Shown piece by piece: positions 55,619-64,000 of a DNA stretch of 64,000 nucleotides. The stretch is taken from NCBI RefSeq assembly GCF_040459645.1, contig NZ_JARVHQ010000001.1:372001-436000 (forward strand). The letters are read 5' to 3'. Within the stretch, counting starts at the first letter, position 1. Each line of letters opens with the position of its first letter. A program made the position numbers and the translations under genes. The stretch comes from Bacillus cereus group sp. RP43. GTDB taxonomy: Bacteria > Bacillota > Bacilli > Bacillales > Bacillaceae_G. The notes below the pieces were generated by a model. The model made no database searches. It was given only the letters and a program-made list of their open reading frames with translations, and had not been told where the DNA came from.

Positions 55619-56053
55619 ATGGAACTCCAGTTTCAAAATGTATATCAACAAGTTGAGAATTGGTATGTGTTGGATTCGGAGCTTCCTTGGGATGTCAAAA
55701 AGTTAAGAAATGATTTGTTTTCTCTTATTGAAGTAAGTGCAACGCCAGTTATTTTTTGTGATACGTGTGATGCGAATCATGTACTTTTATCATTAGGAGA
55801 AGAAGAAGAGGAGTTTTTATTCCCGGTAGGTGGTTTTTATCATAAAGAAAAACAATTAATTTTCGTTTGTATGTGGGAAGAGTATGAGCAAGTGCTTAAA
55901 ACGCTATTGCATGAATTTAGGCATGCGATGCAGCATAAGGACGATGTACTATATGTTGGAAATGAATTATACGAAGAAAGATGGATCGAGAAAGATGCGA
56001 GGTATTTCGCGGAGAGGAAGCTAGATGAATATAAAAATAGAAATTTAATCTGA
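55619..56053 (+). CDS. DUF3920-like zinc-dependent hydrolase
   Basis: A 144-residue cytoplasmic protein with the metalloprotease motif HEFRH (HExxH) in TLLHEFRHAMQHKDD at about 98-102 and a downstream EERWIEKDARYFAE that could give the third ligand. N-terminal CDTCDANH may bind metal. It matches a B. cereus-group family labelled DUF3920. No secretion signal. AAAGGAG precedes the ATG. Substrate unknown. Confidence 0.75.
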   Translation: MELQFQNVYQQVENWYVLDSELPWDVKKLRNDLFSLIEVSATPVIFCDTCDANHVLLSLGEEEEEFLFPVGGFYHKEKQLIFVCMWEEYEQVLKTLLHEFRHAMQHKDDVLYVGNELYEERWIEKDARYFAERKLDEYKNRNLI

Positions 56054-56109
56054 AGCATAGTGAAGAAAAATCACTGTGCTTTTATTTGTTGCTAATGAAA
56101 AATAAGTAG

Positions 56110-56138
56110 TTGACCTTTATTAAGTTTAGTTCTAAACT
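56110..56138 (+). promoter_or_regulatory. Promoter with overlapping palindrome before marR
   Basis: TTGACC (56110-56115), 17 bases, then TAAACT. AGTTTAG-TT-CTAAACT (56123-56138) is a perfect dyad covering the -10, as expected for autorepression by the MarR protein. Confidence 0.6.
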
Positions 56139-56166
56139 AATAGTATCAAATGGGCGAGGTGATGGA

Positions 56167-56577
56167 ATGAAAGCAGAGGAAAGACTTGGATTACTATTAT
56201 GGTTTCGTTTATCACGTTTTTATAATAGAAGTATTCGTGAGACGAATCAGCATTTGAAAAAGTGGAATGTATCTGCCGCTCAGTTTGATGTATTAGTTCA
56301 AATTGGAGGACACGATCGTTTAACGCAGCAAGAACTTGGAAATAAGTTATTTGTTACGAAAGGAAATGTTACTCAACTTTTAAATAAGATGGAGCAACTC
56401 GATTGGATTCAGCGTGAACAAGAAGGTACCACAAAATATATTTCATTAACAAAAAAGGGAAAGGTTCTATATGAAGAAATAGTCCCGCCGCAAGAAACAT
56501 TTCAAGCAGAGAAATTTGATAAGTTAAATAGAGAAGAACAAAAACAATTATTAGAATTACTGAAGAAGTTGCAGTGA
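56167..56577 (+). CDS. MarR-family regulator
   Basis: A 136-residue winged-helix repressor. The recognition helices are in GHDRLTQQELGNKLFVTKGN and VTQLLNKMEQLDWIQRE, and the wing in EQEGTTKYISLTKKG. It resembles MhqR/YkvE-type regulators. ATG 56167 follows GAGGTGATGG; the longer frame from 56110 starts inside the promoter. It lies 50 bases before the pirin gene, with an MhqR-like operator in that gap. Confidence 0.88.
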   Translation: MKAEERLGLLLWFRLSRFYNRSIRETNQHLKKWNVSAAQFDVLVQIGGHDRLTQQELGNKLFVTKGNVTQLLNKMEQLDWIQREQEGTTKYISLTKKGKVLYEEIVPPQETFQAEKFDKLNREEQKQLLELLKKLQ

Positions 56578-56591
56578 TAAAATTAAAAATG

Positions 56592-56613
56592 ATTATCTCG
56601 ATTTCGAGATAAT
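56592..56613 (+). promoter_or_regulatory. MhqR-like operator before pirin
   Basis: ATTATCTCG-ATTT-CGAGATAAT. The inner TATCTCGATTTCGAGATA differs by one base from the TATCTCGAATTCGAGATA operator reported for MhqR in B. subtilis and related species. It lies between marR and the pirin gene. Confidence 0.65.
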
Positions 56614-56627
56614 ATGAGGTGAAGGAT

Positions 56628-57326
56628 ATGTTTAGAAAAGTTGATCATAAAAATATGGGGAGAGCAAATCACGGTTGGTTAAATACACACTTTCATTTTT
56701 CTTTTGCAAATTATTATAATCCAAACAACATGAATTTTGGAGCAGTACGTGTTATGAATGATGATTTAATAGCGGCACAAACTGGCTTTGATATGCATCC
56801 ACACCGTGATATGGAGATTGTCTCTTACGTTATAGATGGTGAATTAACACATGAAGATAGTATGGGGAACCGTGGGACAATTGAGCGTGGGCATGTTCAA
56901 TATATGAGTGCAGGTACTGGTGTATTTCACAGTGAGCATAACTTAGGAAGTGAAACATTACGTTTATTGCAAATTTGGATTTTACCAGACCGCGATGGTC
57001 ATAAACCGAACTATGGTGAGTTTAAATTTGATTGGAGTAAACGTGAAAATGAGTGGTTCCATATGGTATCTCCTTCTGATGGAGATGCACCAATTCATAT
57101 TCATCAAGATGCAAATTTATATTCTTTATCATTAGAGGCTGGTAAAGAAATTCATTTCCCTGTTCAAGAAGGGCGTCAATTATACCTTGTACAAATTGAA
57201 GGTAGTAGCGTTGTAAACGATGAAACACTTGTAATGCGTGATGCAGCGGAGGTTGTAGAAGAAGATATTCGCATTCAAGCGAAAGAAAACTCTCACTATT
57301 TAGCGATTGAAATGAAAATGCAATAA
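56628..57326 (+). CDS. Pirin-family protein
   Basis: Bicupin of 232 residues. The N-terminal cupin has the metal ligands in FDMHPHRDMEIVSYVIDGEL (His-x-His) and VQYMSAGTGVFHSEHN (His and Glu). Some bacterial pirins act as quercetin 2,3-dioxygenases. ATG 56628 follows AGGTGAAGG. Pairing with a MarR-type gene and an MhqR-like site suggests induction by quinones or flavonoids. The stop codon overlaps a bcr1 end. Confidence 0.9.
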   Translation: MFRKVDHKNMGRANHGWLNTHFHFSFANYYNPNNMNFGAVRVMNDDLIAAQTGFDMHPHRDMEIVSYVIDGELTHEDSMGNRGTIERGHVQYMSAGTGVFHSEHNLGSETLRLLQIWILPDRDGHKPNYGEFKFDWSKRENEWFHMVSPSDGDAPIHIHQDANLYSLSLEAGKEIHFPVQEGRQLYLVQIEGSSVVNDETLVMRDAAEVVEEDIRIQAKENSHYLAIEMKMQ

Positions 57327-57378
57327 AGTGAAACTTTAATCAGTGGTAGTTTTTAAGCATGTGAATAGCGAGATGAAA
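57325..57378 (-). repeat. bcr1 remnant, reverse orientation
   Basis: ATAAAGTGAAACTTTAATCA is the reverse complement of the bcr1 3' end, and AATAGCGAGATGAA at 57363 corresponds to its 5' end. Only about 54 bases remain. It overlaps the pirin stop. Confidence 0.7.
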
Positions 57379-57536
57379 AGTTATAGGAAAGAGGACGTTG
57401 AAAAATGATGTCCTCTTTTTTGTGAGGTGAATTATCAGAAAAAATTTTCTCAATTTTTAAAAACAGGTATCGGGAAGATTATTCAGAATATTTATAAAGG
57501 TGTTAAAAACTTTTATGGGGAATGGGGAGTGTTAGA

Positions 57537-59186
57537 TTGAAAAAGCAAGTAATTTCATCAGCATTAGCGTTAACTGTTATCGCAAGTGGGTTTGGGGCAT
57601 TTGGAGCAACTACGACGAAAGCAGAAGAGCAAAAAGTCCAGTATCACCAAGAGTTTAAAACACCGGCTTACATAGGTGAAGAATGGAAAGCGCCGGAAGG
57701 ACTAGATAAAAAAGAGACGGTCTTTCAATATTTAGAGAGTAAAAAGGATATGTTTAAACTAGCAGGAAATATTGACAAACATTTCAATATCGTTGGTGAA
57801 GAAAAAGATGCTGAGTCTGGTACAACACATGTGAAGTTAGTGGAGAAGCATAATAACATTCCTGTGTATGGTTCAGATCAAACGGTTGCGCTTGATAAAG
57901 AGAATAATGTAAAAGCATTTTTCGGACAAGTTATTCCGAATTTAGATGATAAAAATATTCCTGCATCTGCAAGTATTAGTGCGGAACAAGCAGAAACGAT
58001 TGCAAAAGCTAATATTGAGAAAGAAATTGGTAAAGTAAAGAATTATGATGGTGTGAAAAAAGATTTATATGTGTATGAAAAAGATGGACAATACTATCTT
58101 GCATATCTTGTAAAAGCATCGGTTTCGAAACCAGCTCCAGGATATTGGCATTACTTTGTTGATGCAACAAATGGAAATGTTATTGAGAAATATAATGCTG
58201 TAGATAACATTACTGGATTTGGTTACGGAGTATTAGGCGCTAGACAATCATTTGAAATTGCTCAAGATACGAAAACAGGAGCGTTCAACTTATTTGATGG
58301 TACGCGAGGACAAGGTGTCCATACATTTGATGCAGAGAATATGGATGAAAACTGGTTTAATTTATTCTCACAAATTCTTGGATATACAGGAGAAGAAGTT
58401 GTAAGTAAATCTAAGTTCTTCGAAGATAAAGCGGCAGTTGATGCGCATGTGAACGCAGGAAAAGTATATGATTATTATAAAAAGACATTTAACCGTAACT
58501 CTTTCGATGATAAAGGTGCGAGACTTATTTCTACTGTTCACGTAGGTGAATCTTGGAATAACGCAGCTTGGAACGGTGTTCAGATGATGTATGGTGATGG
58601 CGATGGTAAGACATTCATTCCATTATCTGCTGGCCTAGACGTTATTGGCCACGAATTAACGCATGCTGTAACTGAAAATACAGCAAACCTTGTATATAAA
58701 GATGAGTCAGGAGCGTTAAATGAATCGTTATCTGATATTATGGGCGTCATGGTTGAGAAGAAGAGCTGGGATTTAGGGGCTGATATTTATACACCTGGTA
58801 AACCTGGTGATGCACTTCGTTCTCTGAAGGATCCAGCATCTATTCCAAATCCATTAAAACCAGGTGAAGGTTACCCAGATCACTATAATAAACGTTATAC
58901 TGGAACAGCTGATAATGGCGGCGTTCATATTAACAGTAGTATTAACAATAAGGCGGCGTATTTAGTGTCTGAGGGCGGCACACATTACAATGTGAAAGTA
59001 ACTGGAGTGGGCCGTGAAGCAACAGAAAAAATTTACTATCGTGCTCTTACAAAATATTTAACTGCAAACTCTGACTTTAAAATGATGCGTCAAGCTGCAC
59101 TTCAATCAGCAGAAGATTTATATGGTAAAAACTCTAAAGCTGTACAAGCTGTAACGAAAGCTTATGAAGCTGTAGGAGTAAAATAA
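57537..59186 (+). CDS. npr: Neutral protease (bacillolysin, M4 family)
   Basis: Secreted thermolysin-like zinc metalloprotease, 549 residues from the TTG at 57537 (GGGGAGTG upstream). Signal peptide is about 1-27 (SALALTVIASGFGAFGATTT), followed by the FTP/PepSY propeptide to about 240 and the mature enzyme. Zinc ligands are HELTH (about 372-376) and Glu396 in NESLSD; the proton-donor His is in GGVHINSS. Calcium-site residues are kept. It may contribute to nutrient supply and virulence. A terminator follows. Confidence 0.95.
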   Translation: MKKQVISSALALTVIASGFGAFGATTTKAEEQKVQYHQEFKTPAYIGEEWKAPEGLDKKETVFQYLESKKDMFKLAGNIDKHFNIVGEEKDAESGTTHVKLVEKHNNIPVYGSDQTVALDKENNVKAFFGQVIPNLDDKNIPASASISAEQAETIAKANIEKEIGKVKNYDGVKKDLYVYEKDGQYYLAYLVKASVSKPAPGYWHYFVDATNGNVIEKYNAVDNITGFGYGVLGARQSFEIAQDTKTGAFNLFDGTRGQGVHTFDAENMDENWFNLFSQILGYTGEEVVSKSKFFEDKAAVDAHVNAGKVYDYYKKTFNRNSFDDKGARLISTVHVGESWNNAAWNGVQMMYGDGDGKTFIPLSAGLDVIGHELTHAVTENTANLVYKDESGALNESLSDIMGVMVEKKSWDLGADIYTPGKPGDALRSLKDPASIPNPLKPGEGYPDHYNKRYTGTADNGGVHINSSINNKAAYLVSEGGTHYNVKVTGVGREATEKIYYRALTKYLTANSDFKMMRQAALQSAEDLYGKNSKAVQAVTKAYEAVGVK

Positions 59187-59194
59187 TAAGAGAA

Positions 59195-59227
59195 AAAAGA
59201 CCTGACTGGATTGTCAGGTCTTTTCCT
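59195..59227 (+). terminator. Terminator after npr
   Basis: AAAAGACCTGAC / GTCAGGTCTTTT stem. Confidence 0.85.
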
Positions 59228-59230
59228 TAT

Positions 59231-59548
59231 TTAATCACGAATACCTAGTGCGATTTTCGCCATACGTGACATACGTTCTTTCGTCCATGGCGGATTCCAT
59301 ACAACGTTTACTTCTATTTCATTTACTTCGGGTACGTTCGTTGATAATACTTTTTTAACGTCTGATACGATTTGGCCAGCCATTGGACAACCGATAGAAG
59401 TCATTGTCATTGTAATGACAGCATTATTACTTTCATCTGCTGTAACGTCATAAACTAATCCAAGATTGATAATATCAACACCTAATTCAGGGTCAATAAC
59501 AGCTTCTAAGTTCGCATATAACTTTTCTTCAAATGCTTGTTGTGACAT
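59231..59548 (-). CDS. MIP18/DUF59-family Fe-S assembly protein
   Basis: A 105-residue protein of the MIP18 (SufT/PaaD-like) family involved in iron-sulphur protein maturation. The core is IDPELGVDIINLGLVYDV and MTSIGCPMAGQIVSDV, with the reactive Cys after Gly, and a C-terminal NPPWTKERMSRMAK. ATG 59548 follows GGGGGTG. It is transcribed alone. Confidence 0.88.
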   Translation of the reverse strand: MSQQAFEEKLYANLEAVIDPELGVDIINLGLVYDVTADESNNAVITMTMTSIGCPMAGQIVSDVKKVLSTNVPEVNEIEVNVVWNPPWTKERMSRMAKIALGIRD

Positions 59549-59667
59549 GTAGAGCACCCCCTAAATATTAATGATATCGATTCTCATTATAACGGAAATA
59601 CGTGCAATGTGCAGGGAATGAGCTCAAAAAAATATTCCTCCCAGAAAGAGGAATATTTTTTGAAAAG

Positions 59668-61359
59668 CTATTCAGTTTTAAAATGGGATACGAGTTGATC
59701 TAATTCTTCAACTGTTTGTTTCATTTGTTTTGCAGTTAGGGTCATTTCATTCATAACAAGGACTTTTTTCCCAGCAGATTGTGCTGTTGCGGCAGTTTCA
59801 CTTGATACTTCATTAGAAATTGAAGTGATGTTATTGAGTGAAGCATTCATTTCTTCAGCACTTGCAGCCATTTCTTCAGCAGTTGCTGATATGTCTTGAA
59901 TTTGAGTAGACACTGTATTCACTTGACCAACGATTGTTGTGAAAGAAGAGCCGGCCTCACGAATGACGTTAATACCTTCAAATGCTTCGGAACGACCTTG
60001 AGACATCATAGAGCTAGCAGTTTCTGTGTCATTTTGAATTTGATGTAGCAATTGGTTAATATCTGTTGCAGCTGTTTTTGATTGTTCAGCAAGTTTACGA
60101 ACTTCATCAGCTACGACAGCAAATCCTTTTCCTTGTTCGCCGGCACGAGCAGCTTCAATAGAAGCATTTAATGCAAGTAGATTTGTTTGTTCAGCGATAT
60201 TAGAAATAGATTGTACAGCTGTATCGATATATTTTGTATGAGTGATTAGACGTTCGACTACTTCTGATGTAGCATTTACAGCTTCGTGAATCGTTGTCAT
60301 TTGTGTAATAGATTTCTGGATAACAGTATTTCCATCGTTAGCATGTTCAGATGTGGTAACAGCTAGCTCGGCCACAGACGAAGCTGATTCTGCAATACGC
60401 TGAACACTTAATGCCATATCATCCATTGCAGTAGAGCTTTCTTCCATACTAGAAGTTTGCGATTGAATGCTTGCATTTAAATTGGACATCGAGCTTTGAA
60501 CTTTTATTGTCGCATCAAGCGATGTATTGGTCTTTTCCAGCATATCTTCAGAAGCATTTTGTACTTCCACAGAAGTTTTTTGAACACGATTAATGATATG
60601 TTGCAGGTTTTCTAACATTTTATTAAATGATGTTGCAATTGCACCAATTTCATCATTGCTATTTACTTGTAGGCGAGCTGTTAGGTCACCCTCTTGAGAA
60701 GATAGCTCTTTTAGCTTAGTATCAATTTGCTGAATTGGTTTTACAAGCTTACCAGAGAACCACCATGCAAGGATAATTGCAACGACAATACATATAACAA
60801 GTGATAAGAATACAACGTATTCAATTAGTAGTGATGATTGGTCAATTTTTTCAATGGATTGATCACGTAACTTAGCTTGTTCGTTGCTATAGTTCGTGAA
60901 ATCACCAATAACTTTATAAACCGTACCATTTTCTTTAGAAGCAACTTGTAATGCTTCTTCCCATTTTTGTTCTTTTGCAAGAGAGAAAACCTTTTCTTCA
61001 ACAAATTTTCTCCAAGTAGAGCCTAGTTCTATAGTATCTTTTACAGATTGGGATACGTTAGGGTTAGAAAGAAGTTGTGCTTTATTATCTTCAAGAAGCT
61101 TACTTATTTCATGAAACTTGTCTAATTCGACTTGATCGTGTTGGAGTAAATAACCTCTTAAAGCTGAAAGTTGTACTTGATACGCGTCTCCATGTTCTTT
61201 TAATTCTGTTGCAAGAGGGGAAATATCTTTTTGTAGTGCTTCAGCTTTATGAGATTGGTCAACAGCAAAGATTAAAATAAAAGCTAATGCGATGCCAAAT
61301 AAAGCGCAAATCGTTCCCATCATGAACAGAAGTTTTTTTCTAATGCTCATAAAATTCAT
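59668..61359 (-). CDS. Methyl-accepting chemotaxis protein
   Basis: Chemoreceptor of 563 residues with two membrane helices (about 12-33 and 183-205), an external four-helix-bundle sensor between them, a HAMP domain (about 206-260, with [20 protein letters not shown]) and a signalling coiled coil. The hairpin tip is [26 protein letters not shown] lies about 11 bases before ATG. The ligand is unknown. The 360 bases upstream have no gene. Confidence 0.93.
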   Translation of the reverse strand: MNFMSIRKKLLFMMGTICALFGIALAFILIFAVDQSHKAEALQKDISPLATELKEHGDAYQVQLSALRGYLLQHDQVELDKFHEISKLLEDNKAQLLSNPNVSQSVKDTIELGSTWRKFVEEKVFSLAKEQKWEEALQVASKENGTVYKVIGDFTNYSNEQAKLRDQSIEKIDQSSLLIEYVVFLSLVICIVVAIILAWWFSGKLVKPIQQIDTKLKELSSQEGDLTARLQVNSNDEIGAIATSFNKMLENLQHIINRVQKTSVEVQNASEDMLEKTNTSLDATIKVQSSMSNLNASIQSQTSSMEESSTAMDDMALSVQRIAESASSVAELAVTTSEHANDGNTVIQKSITQMTTIHEAVNATSEVVERLITHTKYIDTAVQSISNIAEQTNLLALNASIEAARAGEQGKGFAVVADEVRKLAEQSKTAATDINQLLHQIQNDTETASSMMSQGRSEAFEGINVIREAGSSFTTIVGQVNTVSTQIQDISATAEEMAASAEEMNASLNNITSISNEVSSETAATAQSAGKKVLVMNEMTLTAKQMKQTVEELDQLVSHFKTE

Positions 61360-61684
61360 ATGATAAAAAAGCCTCCCTTTTTTAAAGATCTTAGTATTAG
61401 AATTAATTCATATAAAAAATTAAAAGAAAACCTTACTCCTAAAGGAACAAAGCTTTCTTCTTTCCTTTAGGCATTATAGCAGACAGTGGAAGAGAGAGAA
61501 AGATATATATATTTTAAAGTGAAAAAGAGGGTGAAAAAAGTAATCCCTCGTTATTGTGAAGTTATTAATCTATTCAATGAAAATTATAGCAGATACCGGA
61601 AAGAGGCAGATAAGTAGAAGTAAATGTTATTAAAATGGATACATTTATATATCAAAAATTCTTAAATAAAAATAAGAAATCCTA

Positions 61685-61713
61685 TTGTAATTCGAAATAA
61701 CATCCTGTATACT
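61685..61713 (+). promoter_or_regulatory. Promoter of a candidate Fur-controlled RNA
   Basis: TTGTAA, 17 bases, TATACT, directed away from the chemoreceptor gene. Confidence 0.7.
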
Positions 61714-61718
61714 TCTAA

Positions 61719-61918
61719 TTAGTTGATAACGATTATCACTATCAACTGAAGCATTACTCTTCGTTATGTTGGTCATACCCCTTTTTGACGACGTAAGTCA
61801 GAGACGAATGTTGAAATATCTTGTGTCCTATTCTACAGAATTATGGTAATCTCCAACCTCAACTTATATGCGTAAGCATGCAAAAAAAAGGATCCTATCC
61901 GTGAAGGGATCCTTTTTT
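61719..61918 (+). ncRNA. Candidate Fur-regulated small RNA
   Basis: Between a good promoter with a Fur box at the expected start point and a strong terminator (61880-61918) lie about 200 bases with no credible coding frame: the longest, 27 codons from ATG 61767, has no ribosome binding site. A C-rich single-stranded-looking segment (TCATACCCCTTTTTGAC, about 61775) could pair with Shine-Dalgarno regions, as iron-sparing RNAs such as FsrA do. No sequence identity to a known RNA is claimed. Confidence 0.5.
61725..61743 (+). promoter_or_regulatory. Fur box with no annotated gene downstream
   Basis: GATAACGATTATCACTATC matches the Fur consensus at 17 of 19 positions and sits at the predicted transcription start. 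Confidence 0.8.
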
Positions 61919-61920
61919 GC
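61880..61920. terminator. Bidirectional terminator
   Basis: AAAAAAGGATCC / GGATCCTTTTTT stem; it ends both the methyltransferase gene (minus) and the candidate RNA (plus). Confidence 0.85.
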
Positions 61921-62713
61921 ATGTTGTCGCAATTAATGTATATAGACCGGGTATACGTTTTTCAATTCCTTCGGGTGAAGTAGAAGGGAAGACCCATCTT
62001 TGATGAGATCCGTGTTCTTCAATCAATTTTTCAACCTTGAAATTTGTTTCTCCCATTGCTGTAATAACTTCTCCTAGTGTCCAGCGCCTAATTTTTGTTC
62101 TCGGTAAAGCGTATTTCTGTGATTCCGTAAGGAGAGTACTATAAGCTACGTCATCTTCAATAAGTTCTTCATCGAAATAATTTCCATTTGCTCGAAATGA
62201 TGGATGATCTACTCCTAATAATTTTGTATAAACGGGATGATAGTCACGCAGTATAAATGTCCCATCTTGTTTTAGTAAGTGAGAGATTATATGAAAGAGT
62301 GGTTTTAAGTCTAAAAAGTAATGGAGCACGCCAAGTTCCAGTAACACGATATCAAATGATTGGGATAGATTTAAATCTAGTACATCGGAAACGATATACT
62401 GAATAGAGACGTCAGCCGCTTCGGCTAGTTCGGTTGCATATTTTTTATTACTTGCTGAAATATCTACAACTGTTACATCGGCTCCTAAAAGAGCAAGAGC
62501 AACCGCTTTATTTCCTTTTGACCCGAGTAAGTTAATAATACGTTTTCCTTTTGGAGATTGTATGTAAGGTAAATAGTGATCTACCTCGCGCGTAGGATCT
62601 TCCATGAGCTTTTTTGCATAATCCGCTGGCGCCCCGTGGCGATTTGTCCAAGCTTCATAAGCAGCTGCATTCCAACTTTTTTCATTAATCGTGCTTAGTT
62701 GCTTTTGATTCAA
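61895..62713 (-). CDS. SAM-dependent class I methyltransferase
   Basis: A 272-residue enzyme from a TTG at 62713 (AAAAGGAGTG upstream); a longer frame to 62737 starts before that site. The SAM-binding motif is RIINLLGSKGNKAVALALLG (about 65), an acidic VTVVDIS follows, then FDIVLLELGVLHYFLDLKPL. A C-terminal segment from about 215 carries the variable substrate part. Substrate unknown. It is convergent with the candidate RNA and divergent from the metG T-box. Confidence 0.85.
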   Translation of the reverse strand: MNQKQLSTINEKSWNAAAYEAWTNRHGAPADYAKKLMEDPTREVDHYLPYIQSPKGKRIINLLGSKGNKAVALALLGADVTVVDISASNKKYATELAEAADVSIQYIVSDVLDLNLSQSFDIVLLELGVLHYFLDLKPLFHIISHLLKQDGTFILRDYHPVYTKLLGVDHPSFRANGNYFDEELIEDDVAYSTLLTESQKYALPRTKIRRWTLGEVITAMGETNFKVEKLIEEHGSHQRWVFPSTSPEGIEKRIPGLYTLIATTCKKGSLHG

Positions 62714-62786
62714 TATTATCACTCCTTTTGTGAACATATAGTTATTCGGTGAATGAGTGGGATTTCCTGTTTTTTTGAATTAAAGT

Positions 62787-62815
62787 TTGATTTTTCTGTT
62801 ATTAAGTCGTAAAAT
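62787..62815 (+). promoter_or_regulatory. Promoter of the metG leader
   Basis: TTGATT, 17 bases, TAAAAT, just upstream of the T-box. Confidence 0.65.
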
Positions 62816-62827
62816 ACGTGTTATACA

Positions 62828-63124
62828 TAAAAGCGTTGAAAAGGAAAAGTAGAATGGAATCATTCTTTCCAGAGAGCTTCGGTAGCTGAGAAGAAGCAAG
62901 AATATTCATTTGAACAATGGCCTTTGAGCTTCGTCCTGAACTTATCAAATGATAATAGTAGGCGGCGACGAGAGTTGGTACTCGTTATCAAAACCACAGT
63001 ATAAGAGCATATAGCTCCGTACTTGTTAAGGCTAATTATGTGAGTAATTGGCGAAATAAGGTGGTAACGCGACTGTTTATACAGCCCCGCCCTTATCTTT
63101 TTTAAGATAAGGGTGGGGCTTTTT
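62828..63124 (+). promoter_or_regulatory. T-box leader (methionine) of metG
   Basis: A roughly 300-base leader with the T-box motif AAGGTGGTAACGCG (63059-63072, TGGT bulge at 63063), a specifier candidate ATG at 62917-62919 in TGAACAATGGCC, and a terminator GCCCCGCCCTTATCTT / AAGATAAGGGTGGGGC followed by TTTTT. Met codon and downstream gene agree. Confidence 0.9.
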
Positions 63125-63147
63125 ATATTTAAAAGGAGGAATTTAAG

Positions 63148-64000
63148 ATGAGTATTTTTATTGGAGGCGCTTGGCCGTATGTGAATGGTTCGTTACACCT
63201 TGGGCATATTGCGAGTTTGTTACCTGGAGATATTTTAGCACGATATTATCGGGCAAAAGGTGAGAATGTGTTGTATGTTTCGGGAAGTGATTGTAATGGA
63301 ACACCGATTGCAATTAGAGCAAAACAAGAAGGGGTTACAGTAAAGCAAATAGCTGATCAATATCATGAAGAATTCGAGCGATGTTTTCATAATCTTGGTT
63401 TTACGTATGATTACTATACACGCACAGATAGTGAGCATCATCATGAAACTGTTCAAAAAGTCTTTTTGAGACTATTAGAAGAAGGTTATATTTATAAAAA
63501 AGTCGTTGAACAGGCTTATTGCGAAACGTGTACGCAATTTTTACCGGATCGATATGTAGAAGGTATTTGTCCGCATTGCCATGAAGCAGCGAGGGGCGAT
63601 CAATGTGATGCTTGTTCCGCTATTTTAGATCCACTCGATTTGTTAGAAAAGAAATGTAAGTTATGCGGTAGTACGCCATCAGTACAGGAAACAGAGCATT
63701 TCTATTTTGCATTGCATAAATTTCAACAACAAATTAAAGCGGCTGTAGAAATTGCAAAGCAGAAAGGAGCATGGCGCGACAATGCAATTCAATTAACAGA
63801 GAGATATTTAAAGGAAGGATTACAAGATAGGGCAGTATCACGTGATTTACCAATCGGGGTACCAATTCCTTTGGAAGGATATGAAGATAAGAAAATTTAC
63901 GTATGGATTGAAGCGGTGACAGGGTATTATTCAGCGAGTAAACACTGGGCTGAAGAAACAGAGAAAGCGGATCAAGAGTTTTGGGATAGAGATGCGAAAA
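63148..64000 (+). CDS. metG: Methionyl-tRNA synthetase, 3' end outside window
   Basis: Class I synthetase charging tRNA-Met; 284 residues are visible and the frame is open to the window end. [20 protein letters not shown] contains the HLGH (HIGH) motif. The zinc-binding insertion has paired knuckles: CETC, CPHC, CDAC and CKLC. This four-knuckle, MetG1-like type is distinct from the shorter Bacillus MetS, so this may be the second MetRS seen in the B. cereus group (inference). AAAAGGAGGA precedes ATG. It is controlled by the T-box upstream. Confidence 0.92.
   Translation, partial: MSIFIGGAWPYVNGSLHLGHIASLLPGDILARYYRAKGENVLYVSGSDCNGTPIAIRAKQEGVTVKQIADQYHEEFERCFHNLGFTYDYYTRTDSEHHHETVQKVFLRLLEEGYIYKKVVEQAYCETCTQFLPDRYVEGICPHCHEAARGDQCDACSAILDPLDLLEKKCKLCGSTPSVQETEHFYFALHKFQQQIKAAVEIAKQKGAWRDNAIQLTERYLKEGLQDRAVSRDLPIGVPIPLEGYEDKKIYVWIEAVTGYYSASKHWAEETEKADQEFWDRDAK

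Noticed and set aside
61767..61850. 27-codon frame in the candidate small RNA
   Set aside because: No ribosome binding site precedes ATG 61767 and codon use is not gene-like.

Overview
The window is chromosomal DNA of a Bacillus cereus group organism (B. cereus / thuringiensis / anthracis type). The basis is the low-GC Firmicute gene style with strong AGGAGG ribosome binding sites, the tmRNA tag (A)GKQNNLSLAA, several copies of the roughly 155-160 bp bcr1 repeat with TTTAT at both ends, a petrobactin-type fatBCDE iron uptake operon, a paired crcB fluoride operon with its riboswitch, and duplicated housekeeping genes (an accessory MurB and a Met-tRNA synthetase).

Layout. 1-2.8 kb: end of the glycolytic operon (gpmI, eno). 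2.8-6.3 kb: nucleoside hydrolase, cidAB-like holin pair, secG, carboxylesterase. 6.5-10.1 kb: trans-translation cluster rnr, smpB, ssrA. 10.7-15.8 kb: orphan response regulator and a Fur-box-preceded petrobactin ABC transporter (fatBCDE). 16.4-24 kb: accessory region with a duplicated-domain lipoprotein, two paralogous Lrp/AsnC regulators, a cysteine hydrolase, a cyanate operon (carbonic anhydrase, cyanase, NCS2 permease), pseudogene remnants, psiE and speG. 23.8-27 kb: ABC-F plus MFS antibiotic-resistance-type operon behind a leader peptide and attenuator. 27-32 kb: pseudogene broken by bcr1, fluoride exporters, membrane-anchored EEP hydrolase, MCP-like protein, SET protein. 32.4-35 kb: murB and T-box-controlled tyrS. 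35.2-41.8 kb: yjlC-ndh, HxlR regulator with MFS and aldo-keto reductase, thioester-domain surface protein. 42-52.7 kb: sodium/amino acid symporters, tandem nucleoside transporters, ferritin, MazG, LOG, DinB, a 123-bp tandem repeat array, Dps with a PerR box. 53-57.3 kb: KhtTU-type K+/H+ antiporter, DedA, DUF3920 protein, MarR-pirin pair. 57.5-64 kb: M4 neutral protease, MIP18-family protein, chemoreceptor, candidate Fur-controlled small RNA, methyltransferase and T-box-controlled metG, which runs off the end.

Much of the interest is regulatory: fluoride riboswitch, two T-boxes, an antibiotic-type attenuator, a MerR-type 19-bp-spacer promoter before speG, an MhqR-like operator before pirin, a perfect PerR box, two Fur boxes (one in front of what looks like an unannotated small RNA), cre sites and repeated HxlR-type operators. 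Mobile or repeat DNA is mainly bcr1 (intact, internally deleted and decayed copies) and a second dispersed repeat that has expanded into five identical 123-bp tandem units. Function names come from family recognition of the protein sequence; no database search was run.
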